64,000 bases of DNA from assembly GCF_040676675.1 (NCBI RefSeq), contig NZ_JBFAPK010000019.1, positions 1 to 64,000 of the forward strand. Reading direction: 5' to 3'. The DNA is from JBFAPK01 sp040676675. GTDB lineage: Bacteria > Actinomycetota > Actinomycetes > Mycobacteriales > Micromonosporaceae. The position numbers and the translations under genes were made by a program. Positions 54,081-62,814 of this stretch are shown here, one piece after another (the first letter of the stretch is position 1; each line of letters opens with the position of its first letter). The notes under the pieces are model-generated. The model was not told the origin of the DNA and made no database searches. It was given only the letters and a program-made list of their open reading frames with translations.

Positions 54081-55703
54081 ATGACGGCCGACAAACTGAT
54101 GCGAGGAATCGGCTTCGCCGGACTGGCGGTACTGGGCCTGTGCGTTCTGGTCACGCCGTTCGCCCTGGTCGTCGGCGCGAGCTGGGGACTCGTGGTGTTC
54201 TGCCGGCGGTACGTCCGGCGGGTCGAGGCGCGGGAGGGCCTGCGCTACAACCTCTGCGCGACCGGGGTGCTCTACCTGATCCCGATCGGGATCGCGGCCA
54301 CCTTCTACTGCCTGCTGGCGGTCTACCTGCGACTCCTCGGTGACTCGTCGAGCGTCGGCTGGCTCGGCTCGCTCCAGCGGAGCTTCGAGGCGGTGTCGGC
54401 GTTCTTCTCCGAGAACCTCAGCCTGACCCAGTTCGGGGTGCTCGCCGTCCTGGCCGGCGTCTACCTGCTGACGCTGCTCCTGTTGCGGAGGCGGGCGAGC
54501 CAACGGGTCGCCGGCGAACAGACCGGGCGCGGGTGGCGGTACCGCGCCGCGTCCGCGCTCAACGGCGGCGCCGACCTCTACACCAGGTACAGCGGTCCGC
54601 TCGCGGCCGGGCTGGCCACGCTCGCGGCCTTCTCCTTCTTCGGCATGCAGCTCGGCGTACCCTCTGCCGACCTGCGGCTGCGGCTGAAAATCGCCCAGGA
54701 AGGGTACGCGGAGGTCACCAAGCGGGTCGAGGCGGACCTGTCGCAGCGGGTGGCCGGCGGGCTCTACGCCAAGGTCTACGCCGGTTTCCCGGGTATCTAT
54801 CGGCAGGCGCTCAACGAGCAGGCGACGGCGGCGGACGTGCTCGACGACGCGGGCAAGGCCGCCTCGTACGCGAAGACCGGGCACAACGTATCGGTGCCCT
54901 CGGTCGACCAGGCGGTGCTGGCGGAGACGGCACGGCGTACCCGGGTCGAGGCCCTCGACGGCGAGTTGCGCAGCAGCCCCACCGGGCGGACCGGGACGCC
55001 GGCCGGCGTCACCCCCGAGCAGGTCGCCGCCGCGCGGTACGCGATGGACGCCCGACCGGAGGGGGAGGGCATCGACCTCGTGGCCGACGGGCGGAAGAAG
55101 GTGGCGCTACAGCTCGAAAAACTCGCGAGCGAGCGGATCCTGGCGCTGACCAAGCCCCTGACCGACGCGGTTCCGATGCTGGAGCCGCTGCTCCAGGCGT
55201 TCGCCGACGCCGTCGACAAAACCGTGCAGGACCGGATGGCCAGGGCGTACGACCGGCTCGTCGCCACGGCGCTGCGGGACCCCCAGGGGTTCGACGCGGC
55301 CGTGCGGCAGGAGGCGCAGGCCATCGTCGACCAGACGGACGTGAGCAAGCCGGTCGAGCGGGCCGCGCCCCGCGCCCAACTGTTGGCCGAGACCCGCATC
55401 CGGACGCTGACCGAGCTGCGCAACGCCCCCGCGCTAATCGACCAGAAGGTGACCGCGAAGCTGCTGGCGGAGGCCAGGGCCCGGCAGCGGCTGCCGTTGG
55501 GACCGCGTCCGTTGGAGGTGCGGCCGCTGGAACTGCCGAGACTGTACGAGTTCCCGAGGCTGCCGAGCTACCCGTACCGGTACCCCGTCATGCCCGACCC
55601 GTACGGCTACCGACCGCCGGTGCCCGAGTACCGCCCGCCGCCGCGCCCCGTCGTACCACCGAGGCCGGTACGCCCGCCCCGACCCCCCATCTTCATCTGG
55701 TAG
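54081..55703 (+). CDS. Four-helix membrane protein with Pro-rich tail
   Basis: A 540-residue protein. Membrane helices lie at about 9-31, 57-78, 111-134 and 168-187. A long soluble helical region (about 195-440) follows, with Ala/Arg/Glu-rich probable coiled-coil stretches. The tail is extremely Pro/Tyr/Arg-rich (about 475-540) and ends PPIFIW. No family recognised. ATG 54081 has GGGAGTGCGAG upstream; ATG 54012 in frame is possible. It is followed by another multi-helix gene in the same direction. Confidence 0.7.
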   Translation: MTADKLMRGIGFAGLAVLGLCVLVTPFALVVGASWGLVVFCRRYVRRVEAREGLRYNLCATGVLYLIPIGIAATFYCLLAVYLRLLGDSSSVGWLGSLQRSFEAVSAFFSENLSLTQFGVLAVLAGVYLLTLLLLRRRASQRVAGEQTGRGWRYRAASALNGGADLYTRYSGPLAAGLATLAAFSFFGMQLGVPSADLRLRLKIAQEGYAEVTKRVEADLSQRVAGGLYAKVYAGFPGIYRQALNEQATAADVLDDAGKAASYAKTGHNVSVPSVDQAVLAETARRTRVEALDGELRSSPTGRTGTPAGVTPEQVAAARYAMDARPEGEGIDLVADGRKKVALQLEKLASERILALTKPLTDAVPMLEPLLQAFADAVDKTVQDRMARAYDRLVATALRDPQGFDAAVRQEAQAIVDQTDVSKPVERAAPRAQLLAETRIRTLTELRNAPALIDQKVTAKLLAEARARQRLPLGPRPLEVRPLELPRLYEFPRLPSYPYRYPVMPDPYGYRPPVPEYRPPPRPVVPPRPVRPPRPPIFIW

Positions 55704-55852
55704 GGCCACCCCGTTGGTACGGCGTGCCAGCAGGATCACCGGTAGCAGAGGAACGGAGTCGACGAGGGCTTACCGGGTGACCGCGGTGACCCGTGGCGGG
55801 CGGGCCATCGACCGGGCCGCGCGGACGCATCGCTTGTGGCATCGTGTGGCCG

Positions 55853-56830
55853 GTGAACCTGTCGGTCAGGGTCCAGACCCTGTTGCTCATCGTCGTGGCG
55901 GTCGCCCTCGGCAGCGTGTTGGACGCGTTGGTGTTTTCGACGGCGGTTGCCGGCACGTTCGCCCTGCTCCTGGTCGGAGCGTTCGGAGTGTGGTGGGGGC
56001 CGAGGAGCCCGGCGAAGCGTACGTTCCCCGGTGGCTTCGTCCTGCTGTTCGGCGCGGGTTTCGGGATCTACTCCGCGGTGAAGGCCCTGCCGCAGTACAG
56101 CCCCGGGGTCGTCGTTGTCGCCGGGATCCTGGTGGGGATCGTGGCGCTCGTGGTGTTCGCGGTCGTACGTCATGTCGTGCTGACGGCGATCCGGAGACGG
56201 CGGCTGCGCGATCTGGCGGCCCGGCGAAGCTGGGCCTACCAGCGGACCGCCAACGTCGACATCAGGGGGAGGCGCACCGCCGAGAGGGTCGCGGGCGTGC
56301 CCACCGGTGGTGGGCCCGCGCGGGCGGAAGATGTCCTCAGCGGACAGATCGATGGCGCCGACATCACCATCTGCGACGTACGCCATAACCTGGACACGCA
56401 GACGGTGTGGCGGATGCGGCTGCCGATCTCCGTCCCCTATGTGAGTGAGGGCTTCGTCCACTACCTGATTGGTACGGAGACCGGCAGAGGCGTCAGGGGC
56501 AGCATGGCGGATGCGTTCTTCGGCCATGCCGGATCGGCACAGGGCACGCCGCCGCCGAGCGACGTGTTCGGCTTCTCGCCGTCGGCGGACTCGCCCACCG
56601 ATCACACCGACGATCCCGAGTTTGCGCGAGCCATCGTCACGCCCCGGGTGCGGGAGATGACCACGGCGGGCGAACTTCCGGGCTGGTGGATGGAGGGAGA
56701 CCAGCTCCTGCGCACGATCAAATGGCGCGACATCGACACCGGCGACGCCGAGCGGTGCGCCGCGCGCGCGGACGCGCTGGCCGCATTGCGTGCCGCGATT
56801 CCGTGGGACGCACTGCCACAGCGGCGCTGA
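55853..56830 (+). CDS. Membrane protein of unknown function
   Basis: A 325-residue protein with four hydrophobic segments in the first 120 residues and a soluble C-terminal domain (about 120-325), including ARRSWAYQRTANVDIRGRRT and WWMEGDQLLRTIKWRDIDTG, features seen in actinobacterial proteins with a conserved but unnamed domain. GTG 55853 is chosen as the first codon before the first helix; an ATG 60 nt upstream is possible. It is the last gene before the CRISPR leader. Confidence 0.7.
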   Translation: MNLSVRVQTLLLIVVAVALGSVLDALVFSTAVAGTFALLLVGAFGVWWGPRSPAKRTFPGGFVLLFGAGFGIYSAVKALPQYSPGVVVVAGILVGIVALVVFAVVRHVVLTAIRRRRLRDLAARRSWAYQRTANVDIRGRRTAERVAGVPTGGGPARAEDVLSGQIDGADITICDVRHNLDTQTVWRMRLPISVPYVSEGFVHYLIGTETGRGVRGSMADAFFGHAGSAQGTPPPSDVFGFSPSADSPTDHTDDPEFARAIVTPRVREMTTAGELPGWWMEGDQLLRTIKWRDIDTGDAERCAARADALAALRAAIPWDALPQRR

Positions 56831-56904
56831 CCGACCGTCGGCCAACCGGCCGCCCGATCCGCCGGCGGCCCGGGCCGCCCGATGCGCCGGACGCTCACCC
56901 GCGC

Positions 56905-56976
56905 TTGACGCCATGATCGGTTCGCAAGTGAATGAAAAAGGCTGTAAGTGATCTACGGAAGCGCAGGTCACGAAGT
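56905..56976 (+). promoter_or_regulatory. CRISPR leader
   Basis: The DNA directly left of the first repeat is notably AT-richer than its surroundings (GAATGAAAAAGGCTGTAAGT) and carries TTGACG at 56905-56910 as a possible -35. The array's decayed repeat is at the opposite end, so the leader should be here and transcription rightward. IHF-type or integration sites cannot be assigned. Confidence 0.5.
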
Positions 56977-57371
56977 CTCTTCCCCGCGCACGCGGGGGTG
57001 ATCCCACGTCGAGCAACACGGCCTACAAGATCCTGCTCTCTTCCCCGCGCACGCGGGGGTGATCCCGAGTCCTGATACAGCCCGTCGGCATCGACTGACT
57101 CTTCCCCGCGCACGCGGGGGTGATCCCCCGGACGACCGGAAGCGCGTCGCGGAGTGCATCTCTTCCCCGCGTACGCGGGGGTGATCCCGGGTCATCAACT
57201 TCATTGAGAGCCTGATCGTTCTCTTCCCCGCGCACGCGGGGGTGATCCCTCGCCAGGCCCTCAACCTGGTGACGCCGGTTCCTCTTCCCCGCGCACGCGG
57301 GGGTGATCCCCAGTCAGGCGTACCGGCTGGCGAGTGCCGCATGTGCTCCCCGCGCACGCGGGGGTGGATCG
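56977..57371 (+). CRISPR. Type I-E CRISPR array, 7 repeats and 6 spacers
   Basis: Repeats of 29 nt start at 56977, 57038, 57099, 57160, 57221, 57282 and 57343; the period is exactly 61 nt, so all six spacers are 32 nt. The repeat core CCCCGCGCACGCGGGG folds into the hairpin recognised by Cas6e; the last eight bases GTGATCCC would be the crRNA 5' handle. Repeats 1, 2, 3, 5 and 6 are identical, repeat 4 has one C-to-T change, and repeat 7 differs in several terminal bases. The array reads rightward and converges on cas6e, which ends 4 nt away. Confidence 0.97.
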
Positions 57372-57374
57372 TGC

Positions 57375-58073
57375 TCAGGATTGTCGGGGTGGGGCGAGGC
57401 TGAGCAGGCCGCAGCCGTACGCCTTGGCCCGGCCGATCCCGCCGTGCAGCGCTTCGGTGAACGCGGCGGCGTCGGTGACGATCAGGTGGCCCTCGAACCG
57501 TACGGGCTCGATGGTGATCGGGCCTCGGTCGCCCGGTCGGCTCTGCCCGGTCAGGGCCAGACACGGCGACGGGGCGGCATCGGGCCGGCCGTTGGCGGCG
57601 GCCGGGATGACGAAGCCGTGTTGCTCGCCCTTGCGGATCAGCCATTCGAGCTGCTCCTGCGGGTCGCGGCGGGCGACCTTCATGCCGTGGGTCCGTTTGC
57701 CCGCCTCGACAGGCGGTCGGTCGACGGGGCGAGGGATGGTCCGGACGGGGTTGGCGACCAGTCGGAAGCTGAACCGGCGTCCGGGTGCGATCGCGTCGAG
57801 GACCGGTTGGAGGCTGCGGACCTGCGCGGGCTCGGTGAGGTAGTCCGCTGGTAGCCGGCTCCAGTCGGGCTTGCCGAGGGACTGGACGTACTGGACGAAG
57901 CCGCGGTGCATACCGTCGAGCCGCCAGAGGACCGCCTGGGACTGCCGTGCGGGGGTGTCGTCGGGCAGATCGGGGTAGCCGGACATCACCGTGCGGTGCA
58001 TCTGCCGGATGTCGGCGTGGTCGCGCCGGAACTCCCGGGAGTAAACGTTGATCAGCAGCTTGCTCAGGTACAC
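57375..58073 (-). CDS. cas6e: Cas6e crRNA endoribonuclease
   Basis: A 232-residue RAMP protein that cuts the pre-crRNA hairpin and stays bound to the crRNA 3' end. It begins VYLSKLLINVYSREFRRDHA, where His near residue 18 fits the catalytic position, and has the C-terminal glycine-rich loop GIGRAKAYGCGLLSLAP. The YLSKLLIN start and VARRDPQEQLEWLIRKGEQH are Cas6e marks. GTG 58073 overlaps the cas5e stop by 10 nt. It is the last cas gene and lies 4 nt from the array. Confidence 0.94.
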   Translation of the reverse strand: MYLSKLLINVYSREFRRDHADIRQMHRTVMSGYPDLPDDTPARQSQAVLWRLDGMHRGFVQYVQSLGKPDWSRLPADYLTEPAQVRSLQPVLDAIAPGRRFSFRLVANPVRTIPRPVDRPPVEAGKRTHGMKVARRDPQEQLEWLIRKGEQHGFVIPAAANGRPDAAPSPCLALTGQSRPGDRGPITIEPVRFEGHLIVTDAAAFTEALHGGIGRAKAYGCGLLSLAPPRQS

Positions 58074-58825
58074 GGGATCTCCTCGGCCCGGATCAACTCG
58101 TCGGTCAGGGACACGTGACCGGTGCGTACCGTGCGGGTCGCGAAGCGGCGGTTCGCCCGTTCGAACGAGAGCGGCACGTCGGGACGGATCTCGGCCGCCG
58201 GGTCGGCGGGGCGGCAGTCGACCACGGTACGCAGCGGGTCGCGCTCGCCCTCGGACCGCTTGAGCTGAACGTCGCGCACCTCGGCGCGATCCTCCAGCCA
58301 CGGGTGCCCGGCCAGCACCGATTCGAGCGGCCGGTCCGACAGGCCGAGGCCGCTGCGTGGCTCGCCGGGCTGACCGGCGCCGACCAGCGCCCGAGCCGGC
58401 ACGAAGGCCCGCCGGCCGAAGAAGAGCGGCCAGACCGGCTTCCGCAGGCCCTCGGCTATCCGGCCGAGCAGCGTCGCGTCTTCGCTTTCGAGTACGACCA
58501 GGAACAACGCGTCGGCGAGGTAGTAGCGGTGGCTGACGGCGGTACGGTGCCCGCCGCCGGTGGTCGTCGGCACGTTCTGCACGGTGTGGTAGTCGCGTTC
58601 GAGGATGCCCTCACGGTCGACGCGTACGCCCATCCGCAGCCCGGCCAGATCGGCGATCCGCCCCGTGTCTTCGCGCTCGACGCCGAGCGCCGCGCCGAGG
58701 AGCCCGACCACGCCGGACTTGCTCGGCTCCCGGCCGGTGTCGCGGATGTTGCCGCGCGAGCGTACGCCCCAGGACTGCATCGGGGCGTCGAGGCAGAGCG
58801 CGAGGGTGCGTACCGGCACCGTCAC
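58064..58825 (-). CDS. cas5e: Cas5e Cascade subunit
   Basis: A 253-residue RAMP protein that binds the crRNA 5' handle. The start LALCLDAPMQSWGVRSRG is the Cas5 N-terminal signature, followed by TGREPSKSGVVGLLGAALG. GTG 58825 overlaps the cas7e stop by 4 nt and its stop overlaps cas6e. Part of Cascade with Cas8e, Cas11 and Cas7e. Confidence 0.94.
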   Translation of the reverse strand: MTVPVRTLALCLDAPMQSWGVRSRGNIRDTGREPSKSGVVGLLGAALGVEREDTGRIADLAGLRMGVRVDREGILERDYHTVQNVPTTTGGGHRTAVSHRYYLADALFLVVLESEDATLLGRIAEGLRKPVWPLFFGRRAFVPARALVGAGQPGEPRSGLGLSDRPLESVLAGHPWLEDRAEVRDVQLKRSEGERDPLRTVVDCRPADPAAEIRPDVPLSFERANRRFATRTVRTGHVSLTDELIRAEEIPCT

Positions 58826-60021
58826 GCCTTCGTCGCGGCGAGCACGCGCGAGACCATGTCGTCCCGGGTCGCGACCACCTCCCGCTCGGGGAGGCCGTCC
58901 ACGTCGGCGGTGACCGAGGCGGCGGCCACGGCACGAAGGTCGGCGTCGCCGTAGAAGTCACGCAGCCGGCCGAAGTGGCCGAACATCGCCCGCGTCGAGG
59001 CGACCATCAGGTTCGCCTCGTCGACCGGTCGGAGGAAGGCGTTGGCGAGATTCCAGGCGCCCCGGTCGCGGACCACGGCCAGCAGGCTCTCCGGCGGGGT
59101 CAGCGCCGCCATGGAGTTCTGCTTGCCGCTCGGGATCGCGTCGATGAAGACGTTCAGCCACGCCTGGGTCGCTCGGGAGATCAGGTCGGTGTCGCCCTTG
59201 AGGTTTTTGGCGAGCTGGTCGAGGTCGAGGTTGGCGTACCGGTAGTAGCAGGCGGCGTTGAAGTCGACCGTACCGATCATGTCGGCACCCGACTGGTCCT
59301 CCGGCTGGAGGTCGTCGACGGCGGTGTAGTAGTCGTACTCGTTGGCCACGGCGTGGGTGGAGATGGCGTGCGCCACCTGGGAGGCCGCGTCGACGTTGAA
59401 GTCCTTGTTGTCGGCGATCATGCGTCCGAACAGCGCCACGTCGACCACGCGGCCGGCGTCGAGGATGCGCCTCGCCTCGTCCACGGTCTGCTTGTCCGGC
59501 TTGACCTTGCTCTGCTTCTTCTCCGCCTCGTCGTTCTCCTCGCCGTCGGTGGCCTTCTTCCGGCCGGCGGCCTTGGCGCGCGCGGCGGCGTCGGCGGCGA
59601 GCCGGTCCCAGTCCCGCTCACAGTAGTCGGCCAGCAGCGCGGCGGCGGTGCTGCCGACGAAGAGCAGGTACTGAGTGAGCCGCTGGTCCTTGCGCCGCTC
59701 GTCGAGGCCGAAGCCGAGGGCGCGGATGCCGGCCTCGGCGACTCCCGCGGCCTCGACCTCCGGCCGGCCGTTCTTGTCCCTGAGGATGCCGGCGGCCGCC
59801 GACACCAGTCGCTTGGTGCGGGTGCCGATCTCGGCGGGGTCGAGACCGTAGCGCTCCAGCCCGTCCTTCTGGAAGAGGACCCGGGCGGCGCGCTTGAGGG
59901 ACTGGCTGGAGATCCGGCCGCGTACGTGCCCGCCGAAGGTCGCCGTCTTGGGCTGCCCCACGTCGTCCCGGTTCAGGTTGCTGACCGGGAAGGACTGGAG
60001 CAGGTGCAGCTCGATGATCAT
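58822..60021 (-). CDS. cas7e: Cas7e Cascade backbone subunit
   Basis: A 399-residue protein that polymerises along the crRNA spacer. It starts IELHLLQSFPVSNLNRDDVG and continues GHVRGRISSQSLKRAAR, both Cas7e signatures; ADMIGTVDFNAACYYRYA is in the fold's core. A Lys/Glu-rich insert (about 148-178) is common in actinobacterial forms. ATG 60021 with GGGAGA upstream. It is overlapped by cas5e. Confidence 0.95.
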   Translation of the reverse strand: MIIELHLLQSFPVSNLNRDDVGQPKTATFGGHVRGRISSQSLKRAARVLFQKDGLERYGLDPAEIGTRTKRLVSAAAGILRDKNGRPEVEAAGVAEAGIRALGFGLDERRKDQRLTQYLLFVGSTAAALLADYCERDWDRLAADAAARAKAAGRKKATDGEENDEAEKKQSKVKPDKQTVDEARRILDAGRVVDVALFGRMIADNKDFNVDAASQVAHAISTHAVANEYDYYTAVDDLQPEDQSGADMIGTVDFNAACYYRYANLDLDQLAKNLKGDTDLISRATQAWLNVFIDAIPSGKQNSMAALTPPESLLAVVRDRGAWNLANAFLRPVDEANLMVASTRAMFGHFGRLRDFYGDADLRAVAAASVTADVDGLPEREVVATRDDMVSRVLAATKA

Positions 60022-60036
60022 CGGTGTTCTCCCTGG

Positions 60037-60717
60037 TTATGCGTCGGTCGGCGAGGTTGCGGGGACCTCGGGGCTCGGCGGCTCGGGCGAGGCGGCCTGC
60101 CCGGCGTCGCCCGCGCCGTCGCCGGTCCCGGCCGAGCGGTTTCCCGGTACGCGCGGCCGGTAGTAGTCGCGCGCCCAGCGCAACCGCACCTCCTGTGCCG
60201 CCTCCCGGCCGGAGTGCATCCGTACCAGGTCGCTCAGCAGCCGGTGGTAGTCGATGGCGACATCGTCGGAGCGCAGGAGCTGGATCATCTGCCGCAGGTA
60301 GTACGGCAGATGATCAGGGTCGACGGAGACCAGTTGGGTGAAGCGGCGCTGCGCCGAGACGCGCTCGTCGGCGAGCATCCGCATCGCGGTGCCGACCGAC
60401 CGTCCCGTGCCGGTGTCGCCGTGCGGGTGCAGCGCGAAGAGGCCGGCGACCAGCAGCCACAGCTTCTGCTCACGCTCCGGCGGATCGTGGGGAAAGACGA
60501 ACTCGTACGCCTCCGCCTCCTGGCGCGGACCGGCGAAGGAGCGCCGCAGCCGGGCCAGCGTACGGCGGGCCTCGCCGGAGAGCCGAGGATTCTCGGAGGT
60601 GAGCGCCCGGTGCAGCCGGTAGAGCTGCTGGACGAAGGCCCGCCGCCGCTGCCACTCGTCGGCTCGCGGCTGCCCGTCGGCCCGCTGCCGCTCGTTGAGC
60701 GGCCTGGTTGCTTCCAC
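60037..60717 (-). CDS. casB: Cas11 (Cse2/CasB) small Cascade subunit
   Basis: A 226-residue all-helical subunit that stabilises the R-loop. Family segments are WLLVAGLFALHPHGDTGTGR and DPDHLPYYLRQMIQLLRSDD. A Pro/Ala/Asp-rich tail (about 195-226) extends beyond the usual length. GTG 60717 has GGAGAT upstream; it lies 12 nt after cas8e. Confidence 0.93.
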   Translation of the reverse strand: MEATRPLNERQRADGQPRADEWQRRRAFVQQLYRLHRALTSENPRLSGEARRTLARLRRSFAGPRQEAEAYEFVFPHDPPEREQKLWLLVAGLFALHPHGDTGTGRSVGTAMRMLADERVSAQRRFTQLVSVDPDHLPYYLRQMIQLLRSDDVAIDYHRLLSDLVRMHSGREAAQEVRLRWARDYYRPRVPGNRSAGTGDGAGDAGQAASPEPPSPEVPATSPTDA

Positions 60718-60729
60718 GCTGCCGATCTC

Positions 60730-62400
60730 CTATTCGAGGTAGCTGGCGATGTGCCCGCGATAGGCGTTGAGCCACCGCCGGAGCTGGCCCAGGAACTGTC
60801 CGTAGCAGTCGGCCGCCGCCTCCAGGTGGCGGCCCTGCCGGGGCGGTCCCTCGGCCCAGTCCTGCGCGGCCCGCTGGCCGATCCGGCGTACGGCGTCGGC
60901 CCACTCGGCGGTCGCCGTTTCGTCGCGCCGGCCGGCGCGCAGCGTTTCGGCGAACCGCCGCAGGAAGACGTCGAAGGGCTGAACCAGCCGAGGCCAGTAC
61001 GCGAGTTCGAGGTTCTTCGGCCCGGCCTTGCGCTCGCGGTCGGCAGAGAGCGAGGCGGCGAGCCGCGCCCGGTACGCGCGTTCCATGGCCAGCAGCTCGT
61101 CGCCGACCCGGTCCGCGAGTTGAACGCTGTGGCCGATGACCGGCCCGGCCACGGCCTCCTCCGCCCGCAGCAGAACGACCGGCGCGGCGACCGCCTCCTC
61201 CAGCACCTGCTCCACGATCGACGCGTTCGCGTCGAGTTGCTGCCCGAAGACCCGCAGCGTGTAGACGGCGTCCTCGGCGATCTCGCCGGCCTCCACCATC
61301 TCGGAGACGTGGTCGAGCGTGTCGGGGCGCTGCTGGTGAGCCTCGCCGGAGCCCGACGGGGCCAGCAGCAGCTCCTGGCTGTGCCGCCAGACGCCGCGGT
61401 TGACCCGGAGCTGCACGGGATACCACGGACCGTACGAGGGCTTGTCGTTTTTCCGGGTCTTCTTCTGCGGCAGCCGATTGCGCCGGTACGCGGCCATCCA
61501 CTCGTTGTCCTGAAGCTCGGCCTTGAGCCTGTCGCCGGGGGTGATGACGACCCGGTCGACGTACGTCTCGCCGTCGATCTCGCGCGGCACGAGCCAGACC
61601 CGGCGGGACGACCAGGTGAGCAGGTCGGTCCAGCCGAGCGGCTCTCGGATGTTCGGCTCGGGCTGGGGCGGGTCGGCCTCCCACACCGGGCGGTCGTCCG
61701 GCCAGGTCTTGCGCGGCTTCTGGCTCTCCGGTTCGTACCGCAGCAGGTTGAGCAGCAGCGTCTCCTTGAGGGTGGCGCCCTCGACCAGCACCATCCCGAA
61801 CCGGTTGCCCGGCGCCCGCTCCGACGACTTGACCGTCTTGTAGGGGCTCTTCATGCCGCCCGGGTCGTACGCCTGCAACGTCACCAACCAGCGCGCCGCC
61901 TCGGCCGGGGTAAGCCGTACCTCGTCATCCGCCGTCGTGTGGTCGAAGAGGGTGACGTTGTTGCCCGCCGCGCGGTACGGCACCAGCTTGGCCGCGCTGG
62001 ATGCCGGCACGCCCGCGACGGCGGGACACTGGAAGAACGGCCGTTCCGCGTCGAAGAGCGCGAAGCGGTCGGCGTACCGCGCCAGGTACTCGCGGTACTT
62101 CGCCAGGTACGTCGCCAGCCGCGCGTCCTCGGGTAGCCTCCCGCTGCCGTCCGGTGGATCGGCGGGAAGGCTCTCGGCCCGCCAGAGCTTGGCCCAGGCG
62201 CCCTTGGGCAACGGCTGGTAGACCCGGTAGAGGAAGGCCAGCACCAGCCGGTGCAGGGCGGCCGTCATCGGCGGTGTCTCGCCCACGATCCGGCGCAGCT
62301 CGTGCGCCTCGCGCACCAGCGCCACCAGGCCGACCTCGCCGGCGGTACCGTCGAGGCGGACCACCGGCAGCCACGGCTCGTCGAGCAGGTTGAAGCGCAC
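60730..62400 (-). CDS. casA: Cas8e (Cse1/CasA) large Cascade subunit
   Basis: A 556-residue PAM-recognition and Cas3-recruiting subunit. It begins FNLLDEPWLPVVRLDG, the strict Cse1 N-terminal signature, and has PPMTAALHRLVLAFLYRVYQ and a four-helix C-terminal bundle (about 400-550). Start is GTG 62400, 3 nt after the stop of the small Cas3-CTD-like ORF. It would assemble with Cas7e, Cas5e, Cas6e and Cas11. Confidence 0.94.
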   Translation of the reverse strand: MRFNLLDEPWLPVVRLDGTAGEVGLVALVREAHELRRIVGETPPMTAALHRLVLAFLYRVYQPLPKGAWAKLWRAESLPADPPDGSGRLPEDARLATYLAKYREYLARYADRFALFDAERPFFQCPAVAGVPASSAAKLVPYRAAGNNVTLFDHTTADDEVRLTPAEAARWLVTLQAYDPGGMKSPYKTVKSSERAPGNRFGMVLVEGATLKETLLLNLLRYEPESQKPRKTWPDDRPVWEADPPQPEPNIREPLGWTDLLTWSSRRVWLVPREIDGETYVDRVVITPGDRLKAELQDNEWMAAYRRNRLPQKKTRKNDKPSYGPWYPVQLRVNRGVWRHSQELLLAPSGSGEAHQQRPDTLDHVSEMVEAGEIAEDAVYTLRVFGQQLDANASIVEQVLEEAVAAPVVLLRAEEAVAGPVIGHSVQLADRVGDELLAMERAYRARLAASLSADRERKAGPKNLELAYWPRLVQPFDVFLRRFAETLRAGRRDETATAEWADAVRRIGQRAAQDWAEGPPRQGRHLEAAADCYGQFLGQLRRWLNAYRGHIASYLE

Positions 62401-62403
62401 CGG

Positions 62404-62814
62404 TCACCCGTCCCCGTCGTCGTCAAGGTCATCGGAATCCGCCTCGGAGTCCGCCTCGGGAAAGTCGATCCGCAGGCCGCTGTCGTCGTCGTAGTAGACG
62501 GTCAGCCCGCCGGCGTGGCCGACGCCGTCGCGTACGACGAGCGCCCGGCTCGCGTCCAGCCAGGGCGAGGCGCGGAACGCGGCCGGTACCGGCAGCTCCC
62601 GCAGCGCCGCCAGAGCCTCGGGCGGAACGCCCTCGTCAGCGCGGACGCGTACCGTCGCCGCCAGCAGCTCGGCGAGTAGATCCTCGACCGGCTCGTCGTC
62701 GTCCGTCAGGTCGATCGGGGTGCCGCCCGCCACCGGTACGGTCTGCCCGCCCGTGGCCCGCAGCACCACGACGTCGACCGCGTCCTCGAACGGGAGCGAA
62801 TCCTCGTCAGCCAT
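62404..62814 (-). CDS. Separate ORF resembling the Cas3 C-terminal domain
   Basis: A 136-residue protein between cas3 and cas8e. AVDVVVLRATGGQTVPVAGG, then PIDLTDD, LAATVRVRAD, PWLDASRALVV and GGLTVYYDDDSGLRI follow the order of elements in the C-terminal domain of I-E Cas3 proteins, which normally continues the helicase chain. ATG 62814 overlaps the helicase stop by 8 nt and lies one base out of frame. The tail is Asp/Glu-rich. Either Cas3 is split into two coupled chains or a single-base frameshift interrupts it. Homology is from pattern memory. Confidence 0.55.
   Translation of the reverse strand: MADEDSLPFEDAVDVVVLRATGGQTVPVAGGTPIDLTDDDEPVEDLLAELLAATVRVRADEGVPPEALAALRELPVPAAFRASPWLDASRALVVRDGVGHAGGLTVYYDDDSGLRIDFPEADSEADSDDLDDDGDG

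Noticed and set aside
57006..57342. Self-targeting spacers
   Set aside because: The six spacers were compared by eye with the rest of the window and no match was noticed. A database search was not possible, so targets remain unknown.
56968..57645. Minus-strand frame with repeated HPRVRGE words
   Set aside because: The repeated peptide is just the translated CRISPR repeat; this is a known false-gene pattern.
58975..62136. 1053-codon plus-strand frame over the cas genes
   Set aside because: It is opposite cas7e, cas11 and cas8e, with Val/Leu/Arg/Gly-biased composition and no domain. It is a shadow of those genes.
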